64,000 nt of DNA, from assembly GCA_020832305.1 (NCBI GenBank), contig JAFIEV010000075.1:1-64000 (forward strand). Direction: 5' to 3'. The stretch comes from Cyclobacteriaceae bacterium (GTDB lineage: Bacteria; Bacteroidota; Bacteroidia; Cytophagales; Cyclobacteriaceae). A model generated the notes under the pieces. That model ran no database searches. It saw only the letters and a list, made by a program, of their open reading frames with translations, and was not told where the DNA came from. The position numbers and the translations under genes are program-made. Shown here in pieces: positions 51,886 through 61,247 of this stretch (position 1 is its first letter; each line of letters starts with the position of its first letter).

Positions 51886-54800
51886 TCAATAAATCACTTC
51901 CTGTATCGTTACCGGCCCCAGTAATCCCGAGGGTAGGGGTTCTGTAAATTTAAATGAGCGCATGGCTGCCTCAATTGTAAAGGTATACCTGCCGGTGGTA
52001 AATTCCTTTCCACCCAGCAGACCGTTCTCAAATTTCACGGTTCTCACATTGGCATCGGGCTCGAGTCGGTCGCCCAGCAGGCGATTTATCCAACGATTGG
52101 CCACTTCAATTTCAAGATCGTTGTTCCCCTCTTTCAACGCTTCTGATATATCAATGCGCCAGGGAGCGCACCATACTATCCCAACATCTTTCCCATTTAG
52201 TTTTACCCGGGCCATATCGTTCACAACACCCAGATCGATGTAATGCCTTGCATTTTTGCTTTCAGCGTTGTCGAAATGGAATGACTTTTTATAGGACGCA
52301 ATTCCGGAGTAATACTTTATTCCCCGCATTTCATGGTTGGTCCAGTCCTGCAACGTTTCAAAAGTAATTTCTTCAGGACCTCCCCAAGTTGGGTCGAAAG
52401 AAAGGTTCCAGGTACCGTCAATGCTTATCAATTCCTTATATTCCGGGAAGTTTCCATGCCCTCGTTTCGAAGGGGTTTTAACCTTTTTTCCAGTATTGAA
52501 AACGACAAAAAAGCTTTCATAAGGGAAGAATTCCAGCGGAATGCTGGTGATCCCGTCGCTGACAGCATAATCTGTGATTTTTCTCGTTTCGCCGCTGGTT
52601 GCAATCCAAAGTTCCGGTTCTCCTTCTGCCCTGAACCTACATGCTGTACGTTGAAAAGATTCGGTTCTGTTGGCTACAAAGAAGATGTCTTTATCTGCGG
52701 TTTTTCGATGGCCAAAACGGATGCTGTTGTTTGCAGAACTAAAAGCCGGTTGAATACCCAACTGCGACAGGATTTCAGTCGTGATGCTGTAATCGGGATA
52801 CAGCGAATCAGCATGGATATGGCTGAGCTTTCCACCCCAGAAAATGGAGCCCTTGCCTTGTTTTACCTCCGTGATGTTATCAGGTGCCTGCAAACTGCCC
52901 CAGAGTTTTTCGGCCAGGGTTTTTACCCTTTCATCGCAATCAGGATAATCAACCAGACCGGGAGATTGTATGGGCGGATTGCCAATTATTCTGGCGCCTT
53001 TTTCAACCAGGTCGATAATCCTTTCCAGCAGTTCTGGCGTCATGGTTTTAAAATTGGGCAGCACCATTATTTCAAAGGAGGTAGCACCCGGAAACACAAT
53101 TTTTCCATTTTCAACCAGAGGATTTCTATCTGCCAGCATTTTTGGAGAGCAACCCGTAAATGCATATTCCTTTTTGTCGGGTATGCTGCCATTTTTTTCC
53201 AGCGCATCGCCCGGAGGGGTAAAAATCATGGGGGCACCTTCGGGTGTGAGGTACAGGATATCAGAAACAGCCTGCCCCTGTTGCATCATATGGGAACTGC
53301 GGCTGATGTAGGTATGATAGGCATCCACCATAGGCCACCAGGTTTGTCCCCTGTCCCAGTGCACACCGTATTGACCCATGGTCATGCCAGGCCTGTATGC
53401 GTCACCCAGGGGCTTGTGTGCAAAGGTATGGTACACAAATCGGTTTACGCCCCATGCCAGCGCCCAGTCGCTTTGGTCCTTCATCGACCAGGGATATTCC
53501 TGCCAGGCCTGATGGTTGTTTGAGGTAAATACTTCAGCGCCCACCACTGGCCTGCCGGTAATGTGTGAAATCGAGGTGGCTTCTATAACCGCGTAATGCG
53601 TGTCAAAACCGAAGCGTTTGCTCCAGAATTCAGCCATAATTACATCCGCTACTGCCCCGAGGTCGAGGTCTCCAGCCGGGTTCATGTCGTAGGGCTCAAT
53701 GGTGAGCTCCAGTCCGTTTTTATGCGCATAATCCCTGGCAAACTCAGCGTGGTTTTCCAGCAGCAACTCCTGACAGGTAAGCCGGAGGTCCCATAAAAAG
53801 CGCTCACTGATTTCGAGGCTTTCGACCGCCCGTCCGGTATAGGTCAGGAAATAGGGTTCAGGGTCATAGCCCCTTCTCTTTTTGAATTCGTCGACCATGC
53901 CATCGGTCCAGTTTTGTGAGCCGCTTTCCCAACTGTCGATATGGAAACCTGTCCATCCCACACCTTCTTTTCGGGGTGCGGTCTTTTCCAGCAATATATC
54001 GGTATAGTGTTTCAAATGGTTTTCAAAGGCTTTTTTATTTAATTTATCTGACTCCAGGCCGATCACAGGTTCCGGAGAAGGGCGCGTACTGGCGCCGGTT
54101 ACGCGGATGCCCATTCTTACAATGGTCCAGTTTCCTTCGGGGGCCTCCCATACCAATTGTCCGCCGTCTTGCAGGTATTCAGAAATATCGATGATGGCTT
54201 CCCGGTTCAGGATTTTGCTTTCATGTACATTTTCAAAGGATGCCGGTGCAGGCAAATGGGTTTTTACATTGGGATAAGAAGAATAGGGATACCTTTCATA
54301 CAGTGCCTTTTCGTTTATGTCATTGATGATGGGTTTTGCCGAATTCGGAATGGCATACACTGCCACATCTTCGTAATAGTCATCTTTCATGGTGTGCCAT
54401 GGTGTGCTTCGCTGCTGGGGAACCGGAAGGGTGATATCCACTTTTTGCTTGCCAACAATTTCCGTTTCGCTAAACACCAGGTGTTTCATAGATTCTTCGG
54501 GGGTCACCCAGGGTCCGCCGCTGCCACACCAACCCGGACCCGCGCCAAGCAGTATTTTAATGCCCAGTCGTTCTGCTTCTCTCACCGCGTGTATATACAG
54601 ATCCTGCCATTCTTCGCTCATAAAATCTATCGGGCCGCGTGGCACGCCAATGCCAACTTCAAGAAAAATAAGATTGCTGATGCCGACGGCTTTCATAGAT
54701 TCGAGGTCTTTGGTCATTTCTTCGCGCGAAAGGTTGCCATCCATAAAATACCAGTAGACGCCAGGCTTTGCCGTATCGGGCGGGGTTTTAAATGCATCCT

Positions 54801-54897
54801 GTAAGGTATCGGCAGATTCAGTGGTGCATGCCAGCATTGTAAAAGCCACAGCTGCGAGGGTGATGATTTTCCTGAAGGTAGATTGAAGTAGTTCCAT
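51886..54897 (-). CDS. GH106 alpha-L-rhamnosidase lipoprotein
   Basis: Large exported glycosidase of 1003 residues; lipoprotein signal ending TMLAC (C24). GH106 landmarks: KPGVYWYFMDGNLSREEMTK at about 44-63 (start of the barrel), GISNLIFLEVGIGVPRG, GAGPGWCGSGGPWV, and WTGFHIDSWESGSQNW with candidate catalytic acids. The C-terminal third has beta-sandwich domains (SIDGTWNLSFDPTWGGPEEI, then ARVKLNGKDVGIVWCAPWRI). The family removes alpha-L-rhamnose by inversion with calcium. It is followed by rhamnose mutarotase. Together with the sulfatases upstream, the substrate may be a sulfated rhamnose-containing glycan. Confidence 0.92.
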   Translation of the reverse strand: MELLQSTFRKIITLAAVAFTMLACTTESADTLQDAFKTPPDTAKPGVYWYFMDGNLSREEMTKDLESMKAVGISNLIFLEVGIGVPRGPIDFMSEEWQDLYIHAVREAERLGIKILLGAGPGWCGSGGPWVTPEESMKHLVFSETEIVGKQKVDITLPVPQQRSTPWHTMKDDYYEDVAVYAIPNSAKPIINDINEKALYERYPYSSYPNVKTHLPAPASFENVHESKILNREAIIDISEYLQDGGQLVWEAPEGNWTIVRMGIRVTGASTRPSPEPVIGLESDKLNKKAFENHLKHYTDILLEKTAPRKEGVGWTGFHIDSWESGSQNWTDGMVDEFKKRRGYDPEPYFLTYTGRAVESLEISERFLWDLRLTCQELLLENHAEFARDYAHKNGLELTIEPYDMNPAGDLDLGAVADVIMAEFWSKRFGFDTHYAVIEATSISHITGRPVVGAEVFTSNNHQAWQEYPWSMKDQSDWALAWGVNRFVYHTFAHKPLGDAYRPGMTMGQYGVHWDRGQTWWPMVDAYHTYISRSSHMMQQGQAVSDILYLTPEGAPMIFTPPGDALEKNGSIPDKKEYAFTGCSPKMLADRNPLVENGKIVFPGATSFEIMVLPNFKTMTPELLERIIDLVEKGARIIGNPPIQSPGLVDYPDCDERVKTLAEKLWGSLQAPDNITEVKQGKGSIFWGGKLSHIHADSLYPDYSITTEILSQLGIQPAFSSANNSIRFGHRKTADKDIFFVANRTESFQRTACRFRAEGEPELWIATSGETRKITDYAVSDGITSIPLEFFPYESFFVVFNTGKKVKTPSKRGHGNFPEYKELISIDGTWNLSFDPTWGGPEEITFETLQDWTNHEMRGIKYYSGIASYKKSFHFDNAESKNARHYIDLGVVNDMARVKLNGKDVGIVWCAPWRIDISEALKEGNNDLEIEVANRWINRLLGDRLEPDANVRTVKFENGLLGGKEFTTGRYTFTIEAAMRSFKFTEPLPSGLLGPVTIQEVIY

Positions 54898-55265
54898 TTT
54901 CGCCTGATTTAAAAAATAACTTAAAGCCGCCTATGGATTTGATTTTGATGATCCATAGTAAAAAGTGGTGTATTAAGTCCGCTGTACGAAGGTAAGGTTC
55001 TTTTTTGTGAGCATCAAGGGGTATTGGCGAAACTACCCATTTAATTTCCGGTTCAGGTAATTTCTTAAAGAACTACCCAAACAGCAAAATTCTCATTCTA
55101 TGCTTGCCTCATACGGCGAATAATACAGGTCAGACGTTTATACCCTTGATACTTAGAGTAATTTTCCATGTAAATTCCACATTGCACGATCAATTGCAGA
55201 AATTTGCCGGTTCTTTTCCCCAGGTATAAACAGGATCTTACAGACCTCTAATTGATTCAGCTTGA
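54898..55265. promoter_or_regulatory. Promoter region of GH106/rhaM
   Basis: No gene is visible. A perfect inverted repeat CTATGGAT/ATCCATAG spans 54931-54958, 34 bases upstream of the GH106 start, and could be an operator or a 5'-leader hairpin. AACTACCCA occurs twice (55030 and 55072 areas) as a direct repeat. Confidence 0.35.
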
Positions 55266-57101
55266 TCAATAACTTATTAATATTTTCGCCAACCTTTTTG
55301 CAGCCAGAATATCATAATTCTGATCCTCCAGGTTTGCCGAAATCAAGCGGTTGATCTCTGAAAGAGCAGGTGCCGCATCCTTTCCCATCGTTTCCATCAC
55401 GTTGAGTGCATGCAATCTGGCCATTGTGTTTTCTGACCGTAAAGCCGAGATCAATGTTTGCAGCGCAATATCGGATTGGCTCAAACCATATAATGCCTCA
55501 GAAGCAGCGATCTGTACAGATACCTCCGGATCTTCGGCCAATTTGACTAGTTTATTTTCAGCCGCTTTTGACTGTTTCCCCAATATTGTGCATCCGGTTG
55601 CTGCCCAATAACGGACTACCGGATCCGGATCATCCAGCTTTCGGATCAATTTGCGGAGGGATTTGACTTGTCCCATTGAAGCCATTTCAGCAGTCTCAAT
55701 AATATTTTTGAGGTCATATTCACCGCCTCTTCCGTATTCATACAGGGTCGTGCTCTTGCTTATTTCCAGGATCATGGCTTCAGGTATAAATCCCACATCC
55801 CTGACCTGCAACATCCATTTCCTGTTTTCCAGCCGCATCCGCTTCAATACCTTTTTATAATCGGGATCCAAAGCCAGGTTGTTGATGTTGTGGGGATCTA
55901 TCGTCACATCAAAGAGTTCCTCGACAGGTTTGGTTTTCCAGAACCTAGACTGCACTTCATTCAGTTTCCCTTCCAGAAAAGCTTTTTCCCAGGATTGCAT
56001 GGAAGGGGCTTTCCATAAATAGTCTATGTATTGCCCATAGATCTTGTGAGGCATATAATTGCGAATGTACCGGAATTGTTTATCCCGTACAGATCTCACC
56101 ATATCGGTTCTATCACCCATTCTGCCACGAAAGGCAAAAGCATATTGCTGCGGATTTGATGATTGTTCGCCCAGAAAGGCATACCCCTGCATATATTCCG
56201 GAACTGGCAAACCCGCAAGGCTCAATACCGTGGGCGCAAAGTCAACAAAGGTAACGATCCTATCAGAGGAAGTTCCTGCTTCAGCAGGTTCCAGGTGTTT
56301 GTACATTTCGGGAAAATGAATGATCAGCGGAACAAGAAGACCTGATTCGTACATAAATCTTTTACTTCTGCCCAATGCTCCGCCATGATCCCCATAATAA
56401 ACAACGATGGTGCTTTCTGCAAGTCCGGAATCCTCCAATTCCTGCAGGATTTCTCCCACGCGTGCATCCATTTCCTCCATCTTGTCATAATAATGTGCCA
56501 AATCCTGTTTCATTTCAGGGGTGGAGGGATGATAGGGTGGAATGGGCGCCAGTTCCGGGTCGTGGCGAAGCTGAGTCACGGGCTGATGCAGTGAACTTTC
56601 ATGGGAGATTTCAATATTGAAAACTGCAAAGAAGGGTTGCCCGGGCTTTCTGTTTTTATAGGAAGCGGTTTTGCTGGATTCATCCCAGGCTTCTGGTTGA
56701 TCAATGGTATTGTAATCTTTCTTGGCGTTGTTGCTTGTGTAATATCCTGCTTCACGCAGGTAATGCGGGAAAAAACGGATTTGGGTAGGGATGGGGTTGG
56801 TACTTCGCATATGCTGGGTGCCCATAGCCGTGGGATAAACCCCTGTAATCAATGTGGATCGGGCAGGAGCGCAAACGGGGGCAGTAGCAAAAGCGTTTTT
56901 ATAGAGTACACTTCTCCCTGCCAGTTTGTCGATATGTGGAGTGGTGGCATATTCATCGCCATAAGCACCGATAAAAGGACTATTGTCCTCGCTGACGATC
57001 CATAGAATATTTGGTGGATTTATTTTCTGTTGGGCTACCCCCTGAAAAGTATGGAAAATCAGCAGGATTGAGAAAATGGTGATATGATTCTTCATTATCA
57101 T
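55266..57101 (-). CDS. Sulfatase with C-terminal HEAT-like repeats (CAPAR)
   Basis: S1 sulfatase of 611 residues of the heparan-N-sulfatase-like branch. Signal peptide ends about residue 23 (QGVAQ). The first metal site is LWIVSEDNSPFIGAYG and the formylglycine cysteine is C77 in APVCAPARSTLITGVY. The second metal site is YYGDHGGAL. From about residue 450 the protein has helical repeats (VVRYWAATGCTILG, VQIAASEALYGLS, MARLHALNVMETMG) resembling HEAT repeats. Close relatives are the proteins at 10531-12474 and 61248-63149. An ATG two codons downstream is an equal start. Upstream of GH106 on the same strand, it probably contributes desulfation of the same glycan. Confidence 0.92.
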   Translation of the reverse strand: MIMKNHITIFSILLIFHTFQGVAQQKINPPNILWIVSEDNSPFIGAYGDEYATTPHIDKLAGRSVLYKNAFATAPVCAPARSTLITGVYPTAMGTQHMRSTNPIPTQIRFFPHYLREAGYYTSNNAKKDYNTIDQPEAWDESSKTASYKNRKPGQPFFAVFNIEISHESSLHQPVTQLRHDPELAPIPPYHPSTPEMKQDLAHYYDKMEEMDARVGEILQELEDSGLAESTIVVYYGDHGGALGRSKRFMYESGLLVPLIIHFPEMYKHLEPAEAGTSSDRIVTFVDFAPTVLSLAGLPVPEYMQGYAFLGEQSSNPQQYAFAFRGRMGDRTDMVRSVRDKQFRYIRNYMPHKIYGQYIDYLWKAPSMQSWEKAFLEGKLNEVQSRFWKTKPVEELFDVTIDPHNINNLALDPDYKKVLKRMRLENRKWMLQVRDVGFIPEAMILEISKSTTLYEYGRGGEYDLKNIIETAEMASMGQVKSLRKLIRKLDDPDPVVRYWAATGCTILGKQSKAAENKLVKLAEDPEVSVQIAASEALYGLSQSDIALQTLISALRSENTMARLHALNVMETMGKDAAPALSEINRLISANLEDQNYDILAAKRLAKILISY

Positions 57102-57550
57102 TGATGTTAGATCAAATTGCTGGTTAATCTAACTTCTATACTATACCTTATATTTTTCATTTCACTTTGTATTTTATTAAATTTAAGCGTCTTATTAAAT
57201 TAAACATGTACAAAAGCGAGTTTTTGACGCTTCGCTAAAGTTTATGATGTTTGAAGCCACTTCAAATCTCACAGCATGTGTAAAAATACAAATCTTGCCA
57301 TTCTAGCCATTATTAACAATTTTTCTCCAGACATTACTTTTGGCTGATGGTTCGTGTTGCTGAAGGCAATAATCCATTCTCAAATCGTTCAAGACAATGA
57401 AACTTGAGGAGAAAATTTAATTAGTTCAATAAATTACTCATGTTTCACATCAGAATAATGTTTGGCAAAAATGGAAATTGAAAAAGAAAACACCATTGAC
57501 TCCTCCCTTGCTGCAAAACTTGAATAACTAATTTCTTAGCGAATATTTCA
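57102..57550. other. Spacer with direct-repeat copy
   Basis: No gene is visible. The segment 57435-57505 (core AAAGAAAACACCATTGACTC) is repeated on the other side of the adjacent sulfatase gene at 59019-59090. The rest is A+T-rich promoter-like sequence. Confidence 0.55.
57435..57505. repeat. Direct repeat flanking a sulfatase gene, copy 1
   Basis: About 70 bp from TACTCATGTTTCACATCAG through AAAGAAAACACCATTGACTC. It matches 59019-59090 at most positions, in the same orientation. Confidence 0.65.
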
Positions 57551-58981
57551 TTATTTTTTAACTTCAAGGTGGCTGATTATAGAATCTAACTTATGGGATG
57601 TAAGCTTTTTCATATCCTGATAATTGTTTGCACCAGCCAGATTTTCTGTTTCTTCCTGATCCAAGCTTAAATCAAACATCATTTCCGAATCAGGTTCTTT
57701 TAGATAAGCATAATGAAAGTTTTTATAGCGAATAGATTCTGCGTTTCCGTATCGGCTATAAGCATAATCTTTTTCGAATTTACCATTTTTAAGCAGCTGA
57801 AGAAAGCTTTTCCCCTGCAAGTGATCGGTTAGTGGTATACCTACAATTTCGCATAAAGTAGGATAAATATCCACGAATTCGACGATTTCACTCGTTCTTC
57901 CAGTTTTACCTGAGGGATATTTTATAATCAGCGGTACGTGGATAGCCTTTTCAAAAACAGTATGCTTACTCCACTGGCCATTTTCGCCCAGTAAGAACCC
58001 ATGATCACCCCAGATTATAATTACTGTATTATCAGCCAAATTCTTTTCTTCTAATTTCTGTTGCAGCAGGCCGATCTGAGCATCGATATAAGAAACACAA
58101 GCTTTATAACCATGAATCAGCTGACGAGCCATAGATTCAGGTAAAGGCCCCTTCTTCGGAACACCATGATATCCTCTTAGTTCACCAAATTGAGTGAAAA
58201 AACCGTGATCGATTCCATCTGGATGATTATAATTAGGCGGAAGTTGATAATCAGCTGAATCATAAAGATCCCAGTATTTTTCAGGTGCGTTAAATGGTAA
58301 ATGGGGTTTTAAATAACCAACTGCCAAAAAAAACGGCTGTTGCTGATCATACTTATCTAAAAACTCAAGAGCTTTTTGAGTATATTTCCCATCATTATAA
58401 GCCGTATCATGAACATTTATCCTTTCAAATGGCCATCCGGCTCCCGCATGTTGTTCTAATGAGTCATTTTCAGCGGCAAGGTAATTTCGCCAACCATGAT
58501 CTGACCAACTATCGTCCGGTGCTTTATGCCAATCAAGTCGAAAAGGCTCATCATTCCATGAATTTACTTCGCTATCCCCTGCATCATGATAAATCTTACC
58601 TATTGATTTGGTGAAATAGCCATTATTTTTGAAGTGAGCCGGCAAAGGTACAATGCCAGGTGCATCTTCATCCACCCGGGAAAAATAAGTAGTAAACCGT
58701 TTGGCCGTCGGATATAGTCCTGAAAGCAGGCTTGCTCGTGAAGCACCGCAAACTGGAACTTGACAATAAGCCCTTTCAAATATCATGGCCTGTTTAGCCA
58801 AACGATCGATCGACGGACTGTGAATATTTTTCACATTGTAGCAACCAAGCTCTGGACGCAAATCATCAACGGCTATAAATAAAATGTTTAATGGTGCTGC
58901 TTCTTGATGATCCGATTGATGGGTATTAGTACATCCTGACAAAATAGTTAATACTAACAACAAATAAATATAATCTCTCAT
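57551..58981 (-). CDS. Iduronate-2-sulfatase-like sulfatase (CGASR)
   Basis: S1 sulfatase of 476 residues; lipoprotein signal ending TILSGC (C17). The first metal site is FIAVDDLRPELGCYN, a hallmark of iduronate-2-sulfatase-like enzymes. The formylglycine cysteine is C78 in VPVCGASRASLLSGLYPT (CxAxR type). SIGKIYHD carries the active-site lysine, FFLAVGYLKPHLPF is a conserved strand, and IWGDHGFLLGENGQWSKHT the second metal site. It ends with MMFDLSLDQEETENLAG. It is flanked by a 70-bp direct repeat. Members act on 2-O-sulfated uronic acids or fucose/rhamnose; exact specificity is not readable. Confidence 0.93.
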   Translation of the reverse strand: MRDYIYLLLVLTILSGCTNTHQSDHQEAAPLNILFIAVDDLRPELGCYNVKNIHSPSIDRLAKQAMIFERAYCQVPVCGASRASLLSGLYPTAKRFTTYFSRVDEDAPGIVPLPAHFKNNGYFTKSIGKIYHDAGDSEVNSWNDEPFRLDWHKAPDDSWSDHGWRNYLAAENDSLEQHAGAGWPFERINVHDTAYNDGKYTQKALEFLDKYDQQQPFFLAVGYLKPHLPFNAPEKYWDLYDSADYQLPPNYNHPDGIDHGFFTQFGELRGYHGVPKKGPLPESMARQLIHGYKACVSYIDAQIGLLQQKLEEKNLADNTVIIIWGDHGFLLGENGQWSKHTVFEKAIHVPLIIKYPSGKTGRTSEIVEFVDIYPTLCEIVGIPLTDHLQGKSFLQLLKNGKFEKDYAYSRYGNAESIRYKNFHYAYLKEPDSEMMFDLSLDQEETENLAGANNYQDMKKLTSHKLDSIISHLEVKK

Positions 58982-59323
58982 ATTATGTTTAAGTTTCTAT
59001 TAATAAATAAGTACTTATTTGCTCAAGTTTCGCATCTGAATAATCTTTGGTAAAAATGGAAAATGTAAAAAGAAAACACCATTGACTCCTCTCACAAGAG
59101 GGGATTTATAGTATTTTATTTTAATTTTTTAAAGTGCAAAACTTGAGTTCATTCTTAACACATTTATAAAATTTAAAATGGTAAGTCTAATTAGATTCCA
59201 GGAATTCATATAGAAATACAAACCAAATCCACAACCATTGTCCGCTCTATCTTCAATTGTTGCTAAGGGATTATTTCTCAGCTTAATACTCCTGGAATGG
59301 ATACAACTTTGCCTACAATAAGC
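58982..59323. other. Spacer with direct-repeat copy
   Basis: No gene is visible. The left half holds copy 2 of the direct repeat (59019-59090), then AAAACTTGAG also found near 57515 in the other spacer. The right part is A+T-rich sequence downstream of the fucosidase. Confidence 0.55.
59019..59090. repeat. Direct repeat flanking a sulfatase gene, copy 2
   Basis: About 70 bp from TTGCTCAAGTTTCGCATCTG through AAAGAAAACACCATTGACTC. Same orientation as copy 1 at 57435-57505, 1.58 kb away. Confidence 0.65.
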
Positions 59324-61030
59324 CTAAAGCGCCCTGTTAAGTACAAATTCATTCAATACGGGTACTTCGCCATTTGGCCCGGTAATGATGAGCTTGAATT
59401 TCTGTGCTGTCACAGCTTCAAAATCTCTGGAGTATCCTGATCCGGTTGTTTTGCCTTTTGCAAGTTCGACCCAATTATTTCCTTTCCAATACTGCAGAAT
59501 GTACTCCTGGTGCTTTTTATTCCATATCCGCCATGGTTCCGCTACGGTCATATTCCCGATTCGAAGCTCTTCACCCAAATCAATCTCGATCCAAGCCTGT
59601 TGTTCCCCACTGGCAGCCTTCCATGAATTTAGAGGATCGCCATCTACCAAATTTGCCACCTCAGTGTCCGGATCATGTGAGGATGCCTTTACTTGCTTTC
59701 CTTGGCTTGGTACAGGCTGTACATCAAGGTTGCCTTCAAACTCAACAACCAAAACAGATAATATATCGTCTGGTGCATTTTGAGGTACCACAATTTCCAG
59801 GTTTTCTGATCCAGCTAAAAACTCCAGCTTGGTATTTTCATCGTTCAACACATGTACTTTTGTGACTTTATTGGTCAGAGGCAATTTTAATATGCCATCT
59901 TCAGGCCATTGAACCACATGTAAATAGAGCTTTTGTTCTTTAATAGTCGCCCTACCCCAGGGCAGGTATGCAAAGGGATTGGCCTGGGTACCATATATAG
60001 CTTCGCCATGTTTATTTATCCATTCACCTATTTGCTTCAGGCGCAATATACTTTCTTCAGGAATATCGCCTTGTGCCGTTGGGCCTACATTCAAAAGGAA
60101 ATTCCCGCCTTTGGATACGATTTCTGATAATTTTAAAATAAGCTCGGCAGTTGACTTCCAATTGTCATCATAAGATTTGTAGCCCCATGTATCATTCATC
60201 GTCATGCAAACTTCCCAGCGACGATCCGGAAAACCTGTGGCAGGGATGGATTGTTCCGGCGTTTCGGTATCACCTTTAATGCCTCCTCCCAGCCGGTTAT
60301 TGGTTATCAGGTTTGGATATTCAGCAATAATGGGCAGGAACTTTTCAGCTCTTTCTGGTGTCATATCCCTGGGGGTATCCCACCACAATATATCAAGACC
60401 ACCATAATTTTCCAGTATTTCTTTTACTTGGGGTACAGCTATATTGTCCAGATATTCATCCATATCGCCATGTTGTGCCTCATCCCAGTGTCCACCACTT
60501 GCAGCACCACCCGGATGAACCCAATCTTGAGCCTGCGAATAATAAAAACCTAATTTTATACCTTCTCTTTTACAGGCTTCTGCTAATGGCAACAACAGAT
60601 CTTTGCCATAAGGTGTGGCATCCACCACATCCCAATCGGTAACTTTTGAATCGTATAGCGCAAAGCCATCGTGGTGTTTGGCGGTAATCACGATGTATTT
60701 CATTCCGGCATCTTTTGCCATTTTTACCCATCCTTCCGGATTATAGTTTACTGGATTGAATTGCGAACTGTAATTCTTATATTCTGCTACGGGTATTTTT
60801 GCCCGTAGCAGAATCCACTCGCCAATTCCCTCAATTTCTTTTCCTTGGTATATTCCTGCCGGTACTGCATAGACACCCCAGTGAATGAATAGTCCGAATT
60901 TTGCTTCGTCCCACCATTGTAACCTCTGTGCATCTGTTAATGGTTCTGGTGTTTCTGCCTCTTGTTTTGGTGTCGAGCACGACAAAAGCAATGCTACCAA
61001 TGCCATTGTCAAGATAGAAAAGTTCTTCAT
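59324..61030 (-). CDS. GH29 alpha-L-fucosidase with C-terminal discoidin-like domain
   Basis: Retaining alpha-L-fucosidase of 568 residues; lipoprotein signal ending LLLSC (C18). GH29 landmarks: WWDEAKFGLFIHWGVYA, KYIVITAKHHDGFALYD, and nucleophile D218 in LDILWWDTPRDM. After the barrel and a small beta-sandwich, residues about 430-568 form an F5/8 type C (discoidin, CBM32-like) domain: ANLVDGDPLNSWKAASGEQQ, then WIEIDLGEELRIGNMTVAEP. This layout is common in GH29 enzymes of marine Bacteroidota. It differs from the PUL 2 GH29, which lacks the extra domain, so the two may cleave different linkages. Confidence 0.94.
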   Translation of the reverse strand: MKNFSILTMALVALLLSCSTPKQEAETPEPLTDAQRLQWWDEAKFGLFIHWGVYAVPAGIYQGKEIEGIGEWILLRAKIPVAEYKNYSSQFNPVNYNPEGWVKMAKDAGMKYIVITAKHHDGFALYDSKVTDWDVVDATPYGKDLLLPLAEACKREGIKLGFYYSQAQDWVHPGGAASGGHWDEAQHGDMDEYLDNIAVPQVKEILENYGGLDILWWDTPRDMTPERAEKFLPIIAEYPNLITNNRLGGGIKGDTETPEQSIPATGFPDRRWEVCMTMNDTWGYKSYDDNWKSTAELILKLSEIVSKGGNFLLNVGPTAQGDIPEESILRLKQIGEWINKHGEAIYGTQANPFAYLPWGRATIKEQKLYLHVVQWPEDGILKLPLTNKVTKVHVLNDENTKLEFLAGSENLEIVVPQNAPDDILSVLVVEFEGNLDVQPVPSQGKQVKASSHDPDTEVANLVDGDPLNSWKAASGEQQAWIEIDLGEELRIGNMTVAEPWRIWNKKHQEYILQYWKGNNWVELAKGKTTGSGYSRDFEAVTAQKFKLIITGPNGEVPVLNEFVLNRAL

Positions 61031-61247
61031 ATTTAAAGGTTTAGTGTAAAATTCTAAAACATTATTAAATTAAAGTCAATTGTTCAGATTCATCCTGATG
61101 CTTAAGGCACAACAAAATCTGAATCTATAATACATTTACAAGACCCTGTGCCTTCGACTTCCAGCTCCAGTTCTTGGGTAATCTGTCGAGGGATATTTGG
61201 TGTTGCATGCCATTATGTCAATTTAGTTACTAATTAGTCTTTACATT

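Noticed and set aside
52333-53523. Plus-strand frame of 396 codons opposite GH106
   Set aside because: It is an antisense shadow of the rhamnosidase gene, whose family motifs are unambiguous.
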